Below are positions 37,601 through 47,309 of a stretch of DNA of 64,000 nucleotides, one piece after another. The notes under the pieces were generated by a model. It saw only the letters and a program-made list of their open reading frames with translations, had not been told where the DNA came from and searched no databases. The position numbers and the translations under genes were made by a program. Source of the stretch: Ptychodera flava (taxonomy: Eukaryota > Hemichordata > Enteropneusta > Ptychoderidae); contig NC_091944.1 in NCBI RefSeq assembly GCF_041260155.1, forward strand, positions 22,245,877 to 22,309,876, in the 5' to 3' direction. Positions within the stretch are counted from its first letter, which is position 1, and every line of letters starts with the position of its first letter.

Positions 37601-40579
37601 GGTGCTATTGCTATAGGTATACCATTCAATGTTGTAGAACTATGTAGCATCAGGGTGAGATATTGCATGGTAAAGTAAGAAATGAACAGATGGTGTGAGA
37701 GACCACGGTCTAAGGTGCTGAAGTGATAATTTTCAATCAAATACTGATTAATCATACTATGATAAAATTTTATTTCAATTTGTACAGAAACTTCACTCAG
37801 TTTCTTTTCTCTGATTATCTTCATCTTTCATGTGATGATATTTCATAACCCATACCAATGTATCAATTAAATTACTGGAAATTGAGTTTGCATGCATATC
37901 TAAAATGCAGAAAATTACAAGTTTTCATCAATTATGACAGTATTTCAATTTCACTCCACAGGGTGTTCCTGAAGATTTTTTCACTCAAAAGTACACAAAA
38001 GACACTCTCACACGCACACATGGAGTTAAAGGTATACTGTCACCTGTTCCAATTTTGCCACAGTTACCATGGAAAGAGAAAAACTAACCAATCACAGATT
38101 TTAAGCAGGTGGCCGCTTTTTAAAAACAGCACCCTCACATGGGCATTTTGAATATAAGGCATGCCCCTTTGACCAGCATATTTAGATGACAGGTGACTGT
38201 ATACCTTTAAACCACTGTAAATAGACAAACCTGGAATGTAACATCAGGTGATGGACTTTCCGCGTTTTCCTGAGCTCTGCTTGATACACCCAGTGAGATT
38301 CCTGGCAGCTTGTGCTACAATATAACATTGAAGAGAAAGAAACGGAAGCATAAAAAGCTAAAACACGTAAAGAAAGTAACAATACTCTGTTAGTCATTTA
38401 AAACACTTGAATATCATATTTTCATGATATTTATCTGTATGAGTTACACTTTCTAAATGATGGTATGTGTATGATGTCTTTTCATGCTCATACAAAAATC
38501 ACTGCATTTTATTCAATACAGTCTACTAATACACTCCACTCTTATCATAGAGTTTTCAGCAAATTTTGCTTTTTTGTTTTGGTGCACACAGGGAGTGTGT
38601 CTGGGCTTGACAGGTGAAATGCAGGATAGCCGCAGATGGATATATCAAATTTCAAGTGCAATGCTGAGTTTGTACTGCATCAGCTACCTACAAAAAAGGG
38701 TGGCAAGTGTCAAAACATCTCATCCAAGTATGTCCACACCAGCATCTCCCAAAAAATATGTAAAGTCTCTCAGGTATAGGATTTCAAACTTGTTTTGATT
38801 GGACAAAATCAGCCATACACTGTGGGCTCACAGGCTAGCTGGTAAAGGCTGACTATAAACTCATCGTATTATAGAGAATGTATTCAGAGTTAAAAGCTCT
38901 TCTTTGAGTTTTACACCAATGCATCTTCAAGTCCAGAGGAACAACAAAGGCAACATGGATTTGTTTCTGCCCAGACAGAATACAACCAAGAATTTCTAAA
39001 GTTATTTTCAGTAGTTTCATTTTGTTGCATTCTTTACTGGACATCATCTTTGGCAGAGGTATAAATATTCCATTTTAATGTTCACTCTACCCTCTCATCC
39101 CCATTTACATTTGTAAAGTTCCAACTGTGCCACAGAATACAACAGGGCTATACCAAACTTTGATGGTGAAAGGGTTGACCCTTTGACCTCCTGTTCGTTT
39201 TAAAGATATCAAGCTTTACTATAGAAAACATTAGTTGTACTAAAAAATGAATATACACGGGTTAGGTTAGGTGATGGGTAACATGAACACTTCTTTTGTA
39301 TGGCATTGAAGCAACGATTGACATGTCAAACCTTCTCAGGCAGATGGTCTTTGAAGACATCAAAGACCAGCTGGCCAGTGTCCAGGGCAATGTCACCCAG
39401 TGAATGGTACGGTATGTGTTGAGGTGTGAAGAATCCATGTTGCATGTGTTTCTGTCTCCGTTCAAAGTGTCTCTTCCAAAGATCATCATCATATTCCGGT
39501 ACCAGCATCTGACTTGTGCGTGCCAGGATTTTTTCTGCTTTTCTCCTCCCTCCTGCAAATAAAATAAATAAAATTTATTCCGGCACTGTTCAGCCGGCTG
39601 CAATTGCACAAGATAAATCAAGAAAATTATTGTATTATAGCATTAGAGTAACATGTAGACATTATCAGGTCTTTAGATCTACCATGACTATACATATCTT
39701 ATTGCATGCCTCATTTATCAATTGTCACGCATGCCATGGGATTCAATGGTTACTTGTTGATGGTGAATTGGGCCGCGTAGTCATCATTTGACTGAAACTG
39801 ACTTGGTGGTACTTCTTTGAACTTGACAACTTTGGGCTTTAAAAATGATCAAATGACACAATTTTTATGAATGATATAGGGAATCCTATCTTTTACTAAA
39901 TTATGCAATAAAAATTGATAAACCACACAAGAGTGATGCCAATACATTCATGCACCTTCCAATACAGGAAATCATTTTATTTTTGTACATATTTTCATCT
40001 GTCAAGGAAACTAAGGAATATGAATATCATTTGTAAATCAATCCAAAATTTCAGTGCGAAAATCATAAGGGAGAGGCATTTAATAAAAACATTAAAGCCT
40101 CACCAACGCACTATGTATCCTCAAGGAGGGAGACCATTTGCCTTCCTGATATTAGGCAAACAGTCACTTTGCCCTCGAGCACATGGTCCCTTGTTGGGAA
40201 AATAATATATTACATTCATCCAAATATCATAAAACTGATATAATAACTATATCCTCAAGTAATGATTACACCAGTATAATACAACAGAATGTCCATAAAA
40301 AGCATCTTTAGAGTGATGAACTTACTACTGTGTTACAGGTATGCTTACTTATGTCAGCTTCAAAGTTATTTTTCAGATAATATACAAGCTCCTACAACTC
40401 CTCACTGGTGGTATTATTTAATTAAGAATGCATTGCTTACCTGTGTCAGCTTCAAAGTTATTTTTCAGATAACGCACTAGCTCTGTCACCCTACTGCAGT
40501 ACTGCACTGCAGTTGCTGCATTGCTGTGGTAATGGTCGTGATGCCCATGATGATGTGCTGTTGCCGTGCCAACAACCAT
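25403..40579 (-). CDS. Unrecognised 734-aa histidine-rich protein, 13 coding exons
   Basis: Exons in transcript order: 40579-40441, 39552-39332, 38314-38231, 37421-37260, 34303-34095, 32345-32160, 31496-31185, 30149-29944, 28946-28857, 28024-27865, 27187-27044, 26605-26482 and 25570-25403. All junctions are GT-AG, all phases agree, and the total is 2,205 nt ending in TGA. The weakest donor is at 27865 (AAAG|GTTGGT). The protein starts MVVGTATAHHHGHHDHYH. Residues 20-120 look helical (VTELVRYLKNNF, EYDDDLWKRHFERRQKHM). Residues 149-272 hold FLHIKHQLQDSEDIMTAV and a proline/serine linker. About 360-419 is a histidine tract (see separate entry). Residues 570-734 are the best-looking fold: LTDLERMERERCKTFIQKFM, LKLSPLFEKELRAMR and LPADELMTIHMQMALYFVLE, ending NWLAHRKIPIVILHT. 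No signal peptide or clear membrane span. I cannot name the family; metal binding is a guess from histidine content. Confidence 0.85.
26482..26605 (-). other. Exon 12 of the histidine-rich gene
   Basis: 124-nt exon. It completes Trp638 and encodes residues 639-679 (YIDLKTDCHHVVGNHDCD... to ...AKSIPSGK). Donor AAG|GTAAGA in phase 0 joins exactly to the last exon at 25570 (GAAAGGCTG = ERL). A further His/Cys cluster (DCHHVVGNHDCD) lies here, outside the main tract. Confidence 0.8.
27270..27570 (-). mobile_element. MITE family A copy, no clear ends
   Basis: In the intron next to exon 11. TTTTGAACTTTTGATCG, TTGAAATTCAAAATGGCGG and TTCTGGGGTGCATTATGCC follow family order. The terminal TTAA sequences are gone, so the copy is old. 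Confidence 0.6.
30612..30802. mobile_element. MITE with AGTCCCC ends (191 bp)
   Basis: Left end TAGTCCCCACTTGG, right end complement TAGTCCCCATGGACAAAG. Just inside the right end is a hairpin (CCCCATGGAC / GTCCAGGGGG) followed by ACTTATAGATTTGGTCATG, a phrase I know from repeats in many marine invertebrate genomes. TA may be the target site. It lies in an intron of the histidine-rich gene. Confidence 0.5.
31185..31496 (-). other. Exon 7 with the histidine tract
   Basis: 312-nt exon covering residues 335-437. Between about 360 and 419 roughly half the residues are histidine, in HH, HHHHHHH, HYHYHHHH and HPH/THP patterns, with few charged residues, then back to ordinary sequence (TLSMLRAVTPTQTW). 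The opposite strand reads as an open frame rich in Val/Met (31058-31555), which is only the mirror of the CAT/CAC codons. Such tracts can bind Zn or Cu, or drive speckle localisation; neither is shown here. Confidence 0.8.
31549..31597. repeat. (TA)n(TG)n microsatellite
   Basis: TATA repeats run into about 15 TG units, in the intron before exon 7. Confidence 0.9.
31780..32165 (-). repeat. ~61-bp minisatellite repeating the exon 6 splice donor
   Basis: Read on the minus strand, exon 6 ends ...CCATAAG|GTAAATGCAAAC at 32160. The following intron repeats ATAAGGTAAATGC-like units at about 32096, 31957 and 31897, and a decayed one near 31837. Unit spacing is 61-62 bases once the MITE at 32002-32080 is removed. 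Units carry CCAGTTCACTGCAAATTTGCATATAT. Each intact unit holds a possible 5' splice site. Confidence 0.7.
32002..32080. mobile_element. MITE (79 bp), TTAA type, inside the splice-site minisatellite
   Basis: Ends TTAACACTTTGAACCC and GGGTGCAAAGGGTTAA are inverted and bounded by TTAA. Removing it restores the 61-base period of the surrounding repeat, so it inserted after the array had formed. Confidence 0.65.
33570..33790 (-). mobile_element. MITE family A, partial copy
   Basis: AAGAAACTTTCCACCATTCTC, AATCAGTAATCACC, CCAATATTTCAAATTC and GGGAAAAAATTAAATTTTC in family order; no intact ends. Confidence 0.5.
35026..35372 (-). mobile_element. MITE family A, full-length copy
   Basis: From TTAGTAGTATGTGCCTCGAA to GAGGCGCATTCTACCTTAA, 347 bp, with the 20-bp inverted ends clearly readable. 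It lies in the large intron between exons 4 and 5. Confidence 0.85.
36028..36307. mobile_element. MITE family C (280 bp), TTAA type
   Basis: Ends TTAAAGGCCCACAAGCTGCA and complement TTAAAGGCCCACCAACTGCA agree at 17 of 20 positions; TTAA on both sides. Single copy in the window. Confidence 0.75.
37127..37227 (-). mobile_element. MITE family A, distal fragment
   Basis: GCTTTAAAATGAGCC, CACAAGTGGTATACCAGAAA and ATCTGTCCCCGAGGTGAACT end in TTAA 30 bases from the splice donor of exon 4. Confidence 0.7.
38026..38210. mobile_element. MITE family B (185 bp), second copy
   Basis: Same ends and interior as the copy at 24814, about 90% alike by eye. It ends about 20 bases from the exon 3 splice donor (38231). 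Confidence 0.8.
39084..39178. mobile_element. MITE family E, diverged copy
   Basis: CCTCTCATCCCCATTT at the left and CAAACTTTGATGGTGAAAGG at the right match the 44983 and 63693 copies; the left TTAA is not readable. Confidence 0.4.
40343..40410 (-). pseudogene. Decayed tandem copy of the exon 1 3' end
   Basis: TGTCAGCTTCAAAGTTATTT plus TTCAGATAA occurs here and again 92 bases to the right inside coding exon 1. On the minus strand the copy reads ELVYYLKNNFEADI where the exon reads ELVRYLKNNFEADT, and it keeps a GTAAGC donor in the same phase. A TAG lies four codons upstream of the matching part and no clear acceptor is seen, so it is probably a dead duplicated exon. Confidence 0.6.
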
Positions 40580-40719
40580 TTTCCTTTACTGTTTACTGTA
40601 AAATCAAAAGATGACATGTCATAGCTACAGCATTTATGACAGCAATTTCTTTTAGGCGTGGTGGAAATGGAGAAAATATGAACACATCTACATGTCAATG
40701 AATTGGCTTGTCAATACAG

Positions 40720-41110
40720 CTGCTTGCAAAAATGTCATTGTCCTCGTATAAATATGCAAATATAAATACTTCTCTGCAAAATTTGTATTAGGAACTTATG
40801 CATGTAAGAAAGACAAAAATACAACTTAGTAGGTGATGTGTTACAATGAACATTAAAAGACATGTTTACGGCTCAGACTACAAGCTGCAACAACATAGCT
40901 ACAGCCACAAACCCAACTGTGACAAACTTTGTCCGCATTTCAAGCAACAGACTGTCTGATTTAATGTGTGTACAGCTATGTTTACTAACAAACCAGTAAG
41001 TGCAAACAGCGCTGTTTCATCACATACACAATTATGCAGGACAAAACGTAACTGATTAAATCAGTGATAGTAACTGAGTTTGGCATATTTAAATTCTGTC
41101 CCAAATAACT
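40720..41110 (+). repeat. Old dispersed repeat, copy 2
   Basis: Ordered blocks shared with 18200-18830: AAATATGCAAATATAAATA, GCATGTAAGAAAGACAAAAA, CTGTCTGATTTA, TTACTAACAAACCAG and ACAGCGCTGTTTCATCA. In intron 1 of the histidine-rich gene. Confidence 0.45.
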
Positions 41111-42087
41111 AGCATCATGAACAGCTCTCAAGCTTGAATTGCTTTAATTGACTTTGCACAACATTTTTTGTCTATAAAATATAACAGGCAAAAGGTAAAG
41201 TTGCTGGCTATTCCCTTTCACACTTTCTATTAAATTGTTCTTCAACTCAACATACTCTGACTAAAGGAGGCTTGGAAATGCATCAGACAATTTGAATCAA
41301 TACTTAAGTGATGTACTCTCGCTCTCCTGATAGTCAAGGAGATGCCTGCGGTAATGGAAGTTTGTAATTCATTTAATGGAGCGTGCTCTCACATCTGCCC
41401 ATCAAGACACTCATGGATCCATCACAGATGCCGTTGATTGGTGATGTGGATTTAATACTTGTACTGAAAGTGTTCGCTAAAGCTGAGCTCCAATATAGCT
41501 CTACACCGGGGACTTTATGTGCCAAGTATTGATGAATCAATTGTTTTTAGTCCTAAGGATTTTCAGTTTTGTGTCGACTGTGAAAACACACTGAAACTGT
41601 TGCTTGACTCACAAGCCACCATGGAACTGTTACTTTTTATGTCAGGTATTTCGTGACAAAGTTCAGCAGTGAAATAGCAAAGGGTCTGGCAACACCAAAG
41701 AACAAGAAGACTGTGCGCTGTACGGGATGACCCCCTTGGGACACTGAGTTGATTTAAGCACAAGAATTCACTGCTTCAGTATTACCCAAAAGTTTCTGAA
41801 ATATGGCACTGAACTGCGTGATAATTACATGCCCATGGTGTGACTACAGAGGTATAACTGGTTGCAACCTCCACGGTATGAAGGAATTTCTCGTACAGTT
41901 ACCTGGGACAATAGAGGTAAAAAAAACAGAACTCCATGCTGGGACTAAGCCCTGTAAGTTCAAACGTGTACTTTCAATAATTAGCATAATGGCACCGATC
42001 TGGTTGGATGTGCACCGCTGCAGCACTGCACCAGCACACACGCGCATGGAGTGTTTTTTCTGCATATAACCAATACATGTAATATCA

Positions 42088-42513
42088 CAGGGAACCCAGA
42101 AATCTGGTTGTTGTTGTTGCTGTTGTTGTTGTTGTTGTTTGTATTGTTATGTCTATATTAGTCATGTTGTTGTTGTTGTTGACCAATAAAATTCAACGAA
42201 CATGTATACTGTGTTGCTATTGTTTCAACGTAAGGTAGATGTCATAAGAAACACAAGGACACTATCATTATTTGACGCAGTACACTCTCTCCGTATAGGG
42301 AGAAATTAGTGTACGTTGGAAGAGTTGCATAGCGTCAAATAATGATAGTGCCCTCGCAGTTTCTTATGACATCTACATTACGTTGAAAGAGCAACACATA
42401 ATATATGTTCGTTGAATTTTATTGTTCAACAACAACAACAACAACAACAAGACAAATATAAACACAAACAACAATACAAACAACAACAACCAGATTTCTG
42501 GGTTCCCTGTGAT
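42088..42513. mobile_element. Large foldback element (~425 bp)
   Basis: TCACAGGGAACCCAGAAATC at the left and its complement at the right begin arms that pair along almost the whole length. The arms contain (TTG)n and (CAA)n stretches, then AAATTCAACGAACAT, AGATGTCATAAGAAAC and CACTATCATTATTTGACGC. The fold turns near 42297 (CTCTCCGTATAGGGAGA). There is no coding, and no certain target duplication was found. In intron 1 of the histidine-rich gene. Confidence 0.85.
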
Positions 42514-42818
42514 GATCCAAGCGCCCGTGCAACACAGTCGTAACTCGTACATGCAATCAGTGGGGTAGGCCGGATGTATCGAGAAACAAGACCATAATCG
42601 TCAATACTGACCTTATTGTCTTCACATTTCCGTTGCATAAGTCCGAAACATGATTGTTACGGTTTAAAGCACGTCATTCATATCGCACCAGAAATTTGAG
42701 GCAGCATCATCGAAACAATTAAGCCCTCAACTTTTCGTAAACATTGAGCTCTTATGGCCAGTTGCGGGTCAAGCAGACGACGTCATGATAGAGAGTGTAA
42801 TATGTGCGCTACCTTTGA

Positions 42819-42826
42819 TCACGTGA
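42819..42826. promoter_or_regulatory. Palindromic E-box TCACGTGA
   Basis: Perfect 8-bp E-box just downstream of the first exon. A related TCACATGA lies at 42961-42968 on the other side of the start. Such boxes bind USF/MITF-TFE factors; a role here is inferred from position. Confidence 0.3.
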
Positions 42827-42880
42827 AACCTGACCCCTTAATACAACACTATAAACACTTCCACAAAATGTGATGCCTAC

Positions 42881-42953
42881 CTGATGTACCGTGAAATATT
42901 ACGTCAAATACATGTGCGTCCCAGCAGCACCTAAAAGTTCACACGCCATCTTG
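42881..42953 (-). other. Probable first (5' UTR) exon of the histidine-rich gene, with uORF
   Basis: Ends at CATCAG|GTAGGC (42881). The acceptor TGATTTTACAG| at 40595 then adds 16 bases of leader before the ATG at 40579. The exon contains AAGATGGCG, both a YY1-type start-site element and an ATG (42949) opening a 16-codon ORF, MACELLGAAGTHMYLT, that stops at 42899 before the splice. True start is unknown; a CCCAGGATGC close to the SBS core lies about 40 bases upstream. Confidence 0.5.
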
Positions 42954-43079
42954 TTCTGTGTCACATGATCAAAACTTTCTCTTTACCCAAGCATCCTGGG
43001 TGGTTCTCTTGTTCTCTTGCGATGTTCTTTTGTCCATGCGCAGTGTGTGTTCAATCGTGCTCGTTTGGCGCAAGTGTTT

Positions 43080-43153
43080 GGTCATGGCCTATTTATCCAA
43101 ATGTCCTATTTCTATTGGTCATGGCCTATTTATCCAAATGTCCTATTTCTATT
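43080..43153. repeat. Perfect 37-bp tandem duplication
   Basis: The unit starting GGTCATGGCCTATTTATCC occurs twice with no difference (43080-43116, 43117-43153), about 130 bases outside the first exon of the histidine-rich gene. Confidence 0.95.
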
Positions 43154-43159
43154 AAGAGA

Positions 43160-44982
43160 AAATTGATAAATCTTAACTTTTATGATGTTCCATACACATT
43201 ACATGTTATTTTATTTGATTGTGATTTTATTAAGTAACCTTGTCGACAACTTAGGCGATTTTGACACGACTTTGTTTTAGTAACGCATCAAATAGACTAT
43301 CCGAAAAGTGGTTTAACTCAAATAGCATCCGTAGGGTGTATAAAGATGGGTTATACAATTGAACTGGTGCAAAAACAAGACATAAAATCCGTTGATTTAT
43401 GTTATAATTTATATCGCAAATTCAATATGTTGTGATAGCAATGGCGTCATTTCACTGAGTTAAAAGATAGCAATTAGGCCTACATGTAAAATGGTCGTTT
43501 GTGATATATGTTGTAACGCCATAAGCTTAGACATGCACGTTTCTATTTGCCTCGTCATCGAGTTTTCTGACTGGATTTTCCCACTTTTACCAAAATAAGT
43601 TGAGCTGATTCGTCGGTATCTTGTCCGAACTGTATGAGAGAAAATATCGCCCAGTTGAGTAGAATGCTAGTTATTGGCTTCATTTGTCTCGAAATTGCGG
43701 TATGTAAAAGTCCCCATGATTTTAGTACAACGAGTCACCTTGTCTGTGATCAAGTACACTGTCTTACAGATCTAATCTTTCTGGTGAAATTTAAAACACT
43801 CAATTATTGTCGGCGAACATTTGAGAACATATCATTTTAAATGATAAGATGTTTCTCAATGACAGTAGACAAATCGGTTGAGGGCGTCACCTAAGCTTTT
43901 ATTACCCTACAGCTTACGTATAATGGCTCAGGCCATACTGTGTGCCTCGTCAAATACTCGTGCACTTAGGCGAAAATTCTTTCTGAAAGAAATCACACAA
44001 CCTGCCCAGCACGGACCCATTTCTTGTCGAGAAACGCCAACTGACAGATACTGTTCACCATTCAACGTTCGTAAGGTAGGGTTTTTTGCCAAGGTTATTG
44101 GTTCAGGCAGGTAGGCTACTGAGACCTGAATACTTCTGCATGCGCATGTGTATAGTACTGAATGAGCATATCAACGGTGCCCATGCGAAATATTAATATT
44201 GACATATTGACGATGTTTTTGGCTTATTCTTATCTCTTTAAGCAAATCAAAAAACCTTGCAATCCATCTGTTGTGACTGACGATGATAGGTATAACTTAT
44301 ATTGTAATGCCATAGATCCGAATCTGTGTTAATGTACAGTTTAACGAAACACGGGTGCCTAGTAATACTCTAAGATGGTACAGATATTATTAAGAAATGA
44401 AAAATACTTTATGCGATCACAGTATTGTGTCGTAGACATCAACTGTTGATTGTTCAAACATAGATTTATGAAAGTGAGAGACGGGTACCTATACCTTAGG
44501 CTACTTGATTTATCACACGACATTTTCACCGTTACGTTATTAGTTGTGGCTCAGATGTACGGCTGTCCTCAATATGTGATTATCACTGATCGATCACGCA
44601 GTGTGTTTAAAGACTGCTATAGTTTGCCAAACGAAAAGGTACTGTGAAGCAAGTGGTTATGGCGGGCAATATTCTTTTGTGCAAGGAGTTTGTGACTGAT
44701 AATTTCAAGCCCAGTCAGATGTAATGTTTGCATTCTTTTCACGATTTTACTTTCACTGCAAAATCAGTCCGTGTAAGTGTACTTGCTGAAATATTATATA
44801 CAAGTATAACTAACCACGCACTGGAACTACTTGTGAAAGTTTGAATGAGATAATTGGTAAATTGGTGCCCACTATAAAATGGTAGTCTCCATACAAACAG
44901 TGGAAAAGACGGTGGACATTGTGCATGCACGCAGTGCAATTCTCAAAAACAATATATTGTCAGTGAGTGGTATGCGTGGCAC
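43160..44982. other. Stretch without a supported gene
   Basis: One stretch at 43912-44073 (plus) has an acceptor-like start (TTATTACCCTACAG|), an open frame with MAQAILCASSNTRALRRKFF, and an AAG|GTAGGG donor, so it could be an exon of an unknown plus-strand gene. No partner exon was found. The rest shows nothing. Confidence 0.3.
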
Positions 44983-45074
44983 TTAACCTGTTCACCTCAA
45001 TTCCCTGTGAAGCGGTCCATTATTACCGTTGATAACAATCGGATTCGGCCAAACCATTGAGGTGAAAGGGTTAA
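44983..45074. mobile_element. MITE family E (92 bp), best-preserved copy
   Basis: TTAACCTGTTCACCTCAATT at the left pairs with AACCATTGAGGTGAAAGGGTTAA at the right, TTAA on both sides. Confidence 0.75.
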
Positions 45075-45952
45075 TGTCCACGACTTGGATGTTGCATTTT
45101 TGCTTCCACTGTGTGTTATGACCAACATTTGAAGAGGGGAGGAATTTTAAAACAGAGCGAAAACCGTTAAATTTAGCTGTCAATTCTGTCCCAAATACAG
45201 GCTGTTGTAACGTAGGATAAGACTGCTTCATTTGCGTGGTAGAATTGAAAGAATATCTGAGAAAATTTCAAGATAGTTTTATATCAACAAGTTACGATGA
45301 GGTGAAATCCACTGCCTATAACGTTTACCTACAATGCTTGACATGCTCCATGGTAACGTCAAAAACCCCTTAAGATAGAATGGAATTGAAAAGCAAAGGA
45401 ATAAAACAAAGCTTTGCACTAGGTATCGGCTTTAAGTGTAAGATTTTTTTACACCCTAGTGCAGATATCCAAATATGAAACCTTTTGAATATTAACAGCA
45501 GCCTAATTAGTTGCAACTAATTTCATTTGTTTTCGGGAAGTACACCCTCCTCACATAACCACCTTCATCAAGTTGAAGATGTTGCCAGTCATGCGCAACT
45601 GAAATGAAAAGGTATGGAATATAGCTGGAAAGATAAATCGGTTCAAGAAATTTGCATCTTGGGCTCTGAAAATGTCAGCTGTTTCTGTTGTTACAATGTC
45701 TTTGAGGCAAATCATTCCAGTCTTTGATAGTTTGCGAGAATTCTTTCCTGTCGTTTACAATAATATTGACGTGCCCTTTCTTGTCGCACTGATCTTCGAT
45801 CTCTGAAGTCATGTTCAGAGCAAAGTAATGGTCTAACCCTGAAGCAAATAGTACTCACGCCCGCCCCCGTGAAAATTGTCCGCCACCGCTATGATTGATC
45901 AACACATAGAGTTATCCTATAGGCAGTGAACAAATAGCACATTTGCGGCTTG

Positions 45953-46653
45953 ATAAGGTTGCATGCGCCTCGAAATTGAAAGACTTAAGATAGAACGCGC
46001 CTCGGGGACAGGTATTCGGACTCTCAAACTTTTACAATTTTTTTCTGATATACCACTTGTGGGAATTCATTTTAAAGCTCTTGATGTAAGAAAACTTTTC
46101 TCTTGCTTAGTTTTGCGAAATTCGAAAATTTTATTTTTCTTCATAGAGTTAACACAGGGGTGGCGGCCATTTTGAATCTTAAATATCGGTAAATCTTGGT
46201 TTATTTGTTTCTCTAGTACCAAAATTTGCATTGTGTCCCCCGGTTTTTATTCTTGATTTTGAAAGAGAACGGTTGAAAATTTCCTTAAGGAAAGTTTGAG
46301 CAAAAGTTTAAGTCTTTCACTTTCGAGGCACATACTTAAACTATTCCTTAAACTTACCGTACAGAAACTTTATACATTTCCTTTCGAAATCAAGAAGAGA
46401 ATTCAGGGGTCACGGAGAGTAAAGTTTGGTACCAGAGAAACAAATAACCCAAATAAGTACTGGCACTTGAGTTTCAAAAAATGGCAGCCAACCACATGTT
46501 AACTCTACGGGGGGAAATATAATTTTCGATTTAAAAAAATAAGCTGGTGAAAACTTCATTTGCTCCATAAACTTTAAATTTAAAAAGACTCGCTAAGTAT
46601 TGCAAAAGTTTGAGAGTTCGTATATGTCGCCCCTGTGGCGCATTCTGCCGTAA
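45953..46653 (-). mobile_element. MITE family A host copy, split by another copy
   Basis: Left piece 45953-45988 (ATAAGGTTGCATGCGCCTCG...AAAGACTTAA) and right piece 46336-46653 (TTAAACTATTCC... to GTGGCGCATTCTGCCGTAA) are continuous parts of one minus-oriented copy. The break falls at the family's own internal TTAA (GACTTAAAC). Confidence 0.8.
45985..46339 (+). mobile_element. MITE family A, full-length copy nested in the previous one
   Basis: 355 bp from TTAAGATAGAACGCGCCTCG to CGAGGCACATACTTAA. The TTAA at each side is shared with the interrupted host copy, which shows TTAA target duplication directly. The interior holds GGGTGGCGGCCATTTTGAAT. Confidence 0.85.
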
Positions 46654-46654
46654 C

Positions 46655-47198
46655 TTACGACTGTCGATATACTTTTAGTGGACACGATGCAACTAATAAA
46701 CAAATAAAACTGTTTAAGCCTACCTTGGATCAATTCAAACCGTAAATAAAAAAACAAATTTGTCCTGAAATTGCCTGAGATGTTATCGATAAATCGACTT
46801 CAGCATTTTGCCTCGTATCTAACGAAGCATGTCAATGGATTTCTCCTGTTAGTTAATGCACTGAGGCAATTTATCGCGATTGCTCACGTAATGGCAACAG
46901 CGCACTCACTTTGGATTTGATTGTTATTGCTGACGACACTTCGCAGCGAAGAACGCGAACATCAGGGCCTGGACTTAATTAACAGCGGGGGGTGCGATTG
47001 GGGGAGGTTACCGTTATTCATCCAATAGTTTAGGGGAGGGCCCTTTCATTTCGTGCGTGAATTAAAATCAGGGAGTTGGTCACCAATGTTTGTGTAAGTT
47101 GGGATGTGGAAAAGATCAACTGATATTGTAAAACTCTGCGCTGAAAAGTGCATGGAGAAATTATGAAATCTATAGATAGGGCATTGTAGTTTTTGTAG
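46655..47198. other. Non-coding stretch
   Basis: Nothing recognised apart from a short G-rich patch near 46985. Confidence 0.3.
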
Positions 47199-47222
47199 CA
47201 TCATCCTCCTCCTCCTCCTCCA

Positions 47223-47268
<46 letters not shown>

Positions 47269-47309
47269 GTCGTCGTCGTCGTCGTCATCATCATGATTAT
47301 CATGATCAT
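47199..47309. repeat. (CTC)n(CAT)n(CGT)n trinucleotide repeat
   Basis: CTC units, then about 15 CAT units, then CGT and CAT again. The long Asp- or Met-only frames across it are products of the repeat and are not called as genes. Confidence 0.95.
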
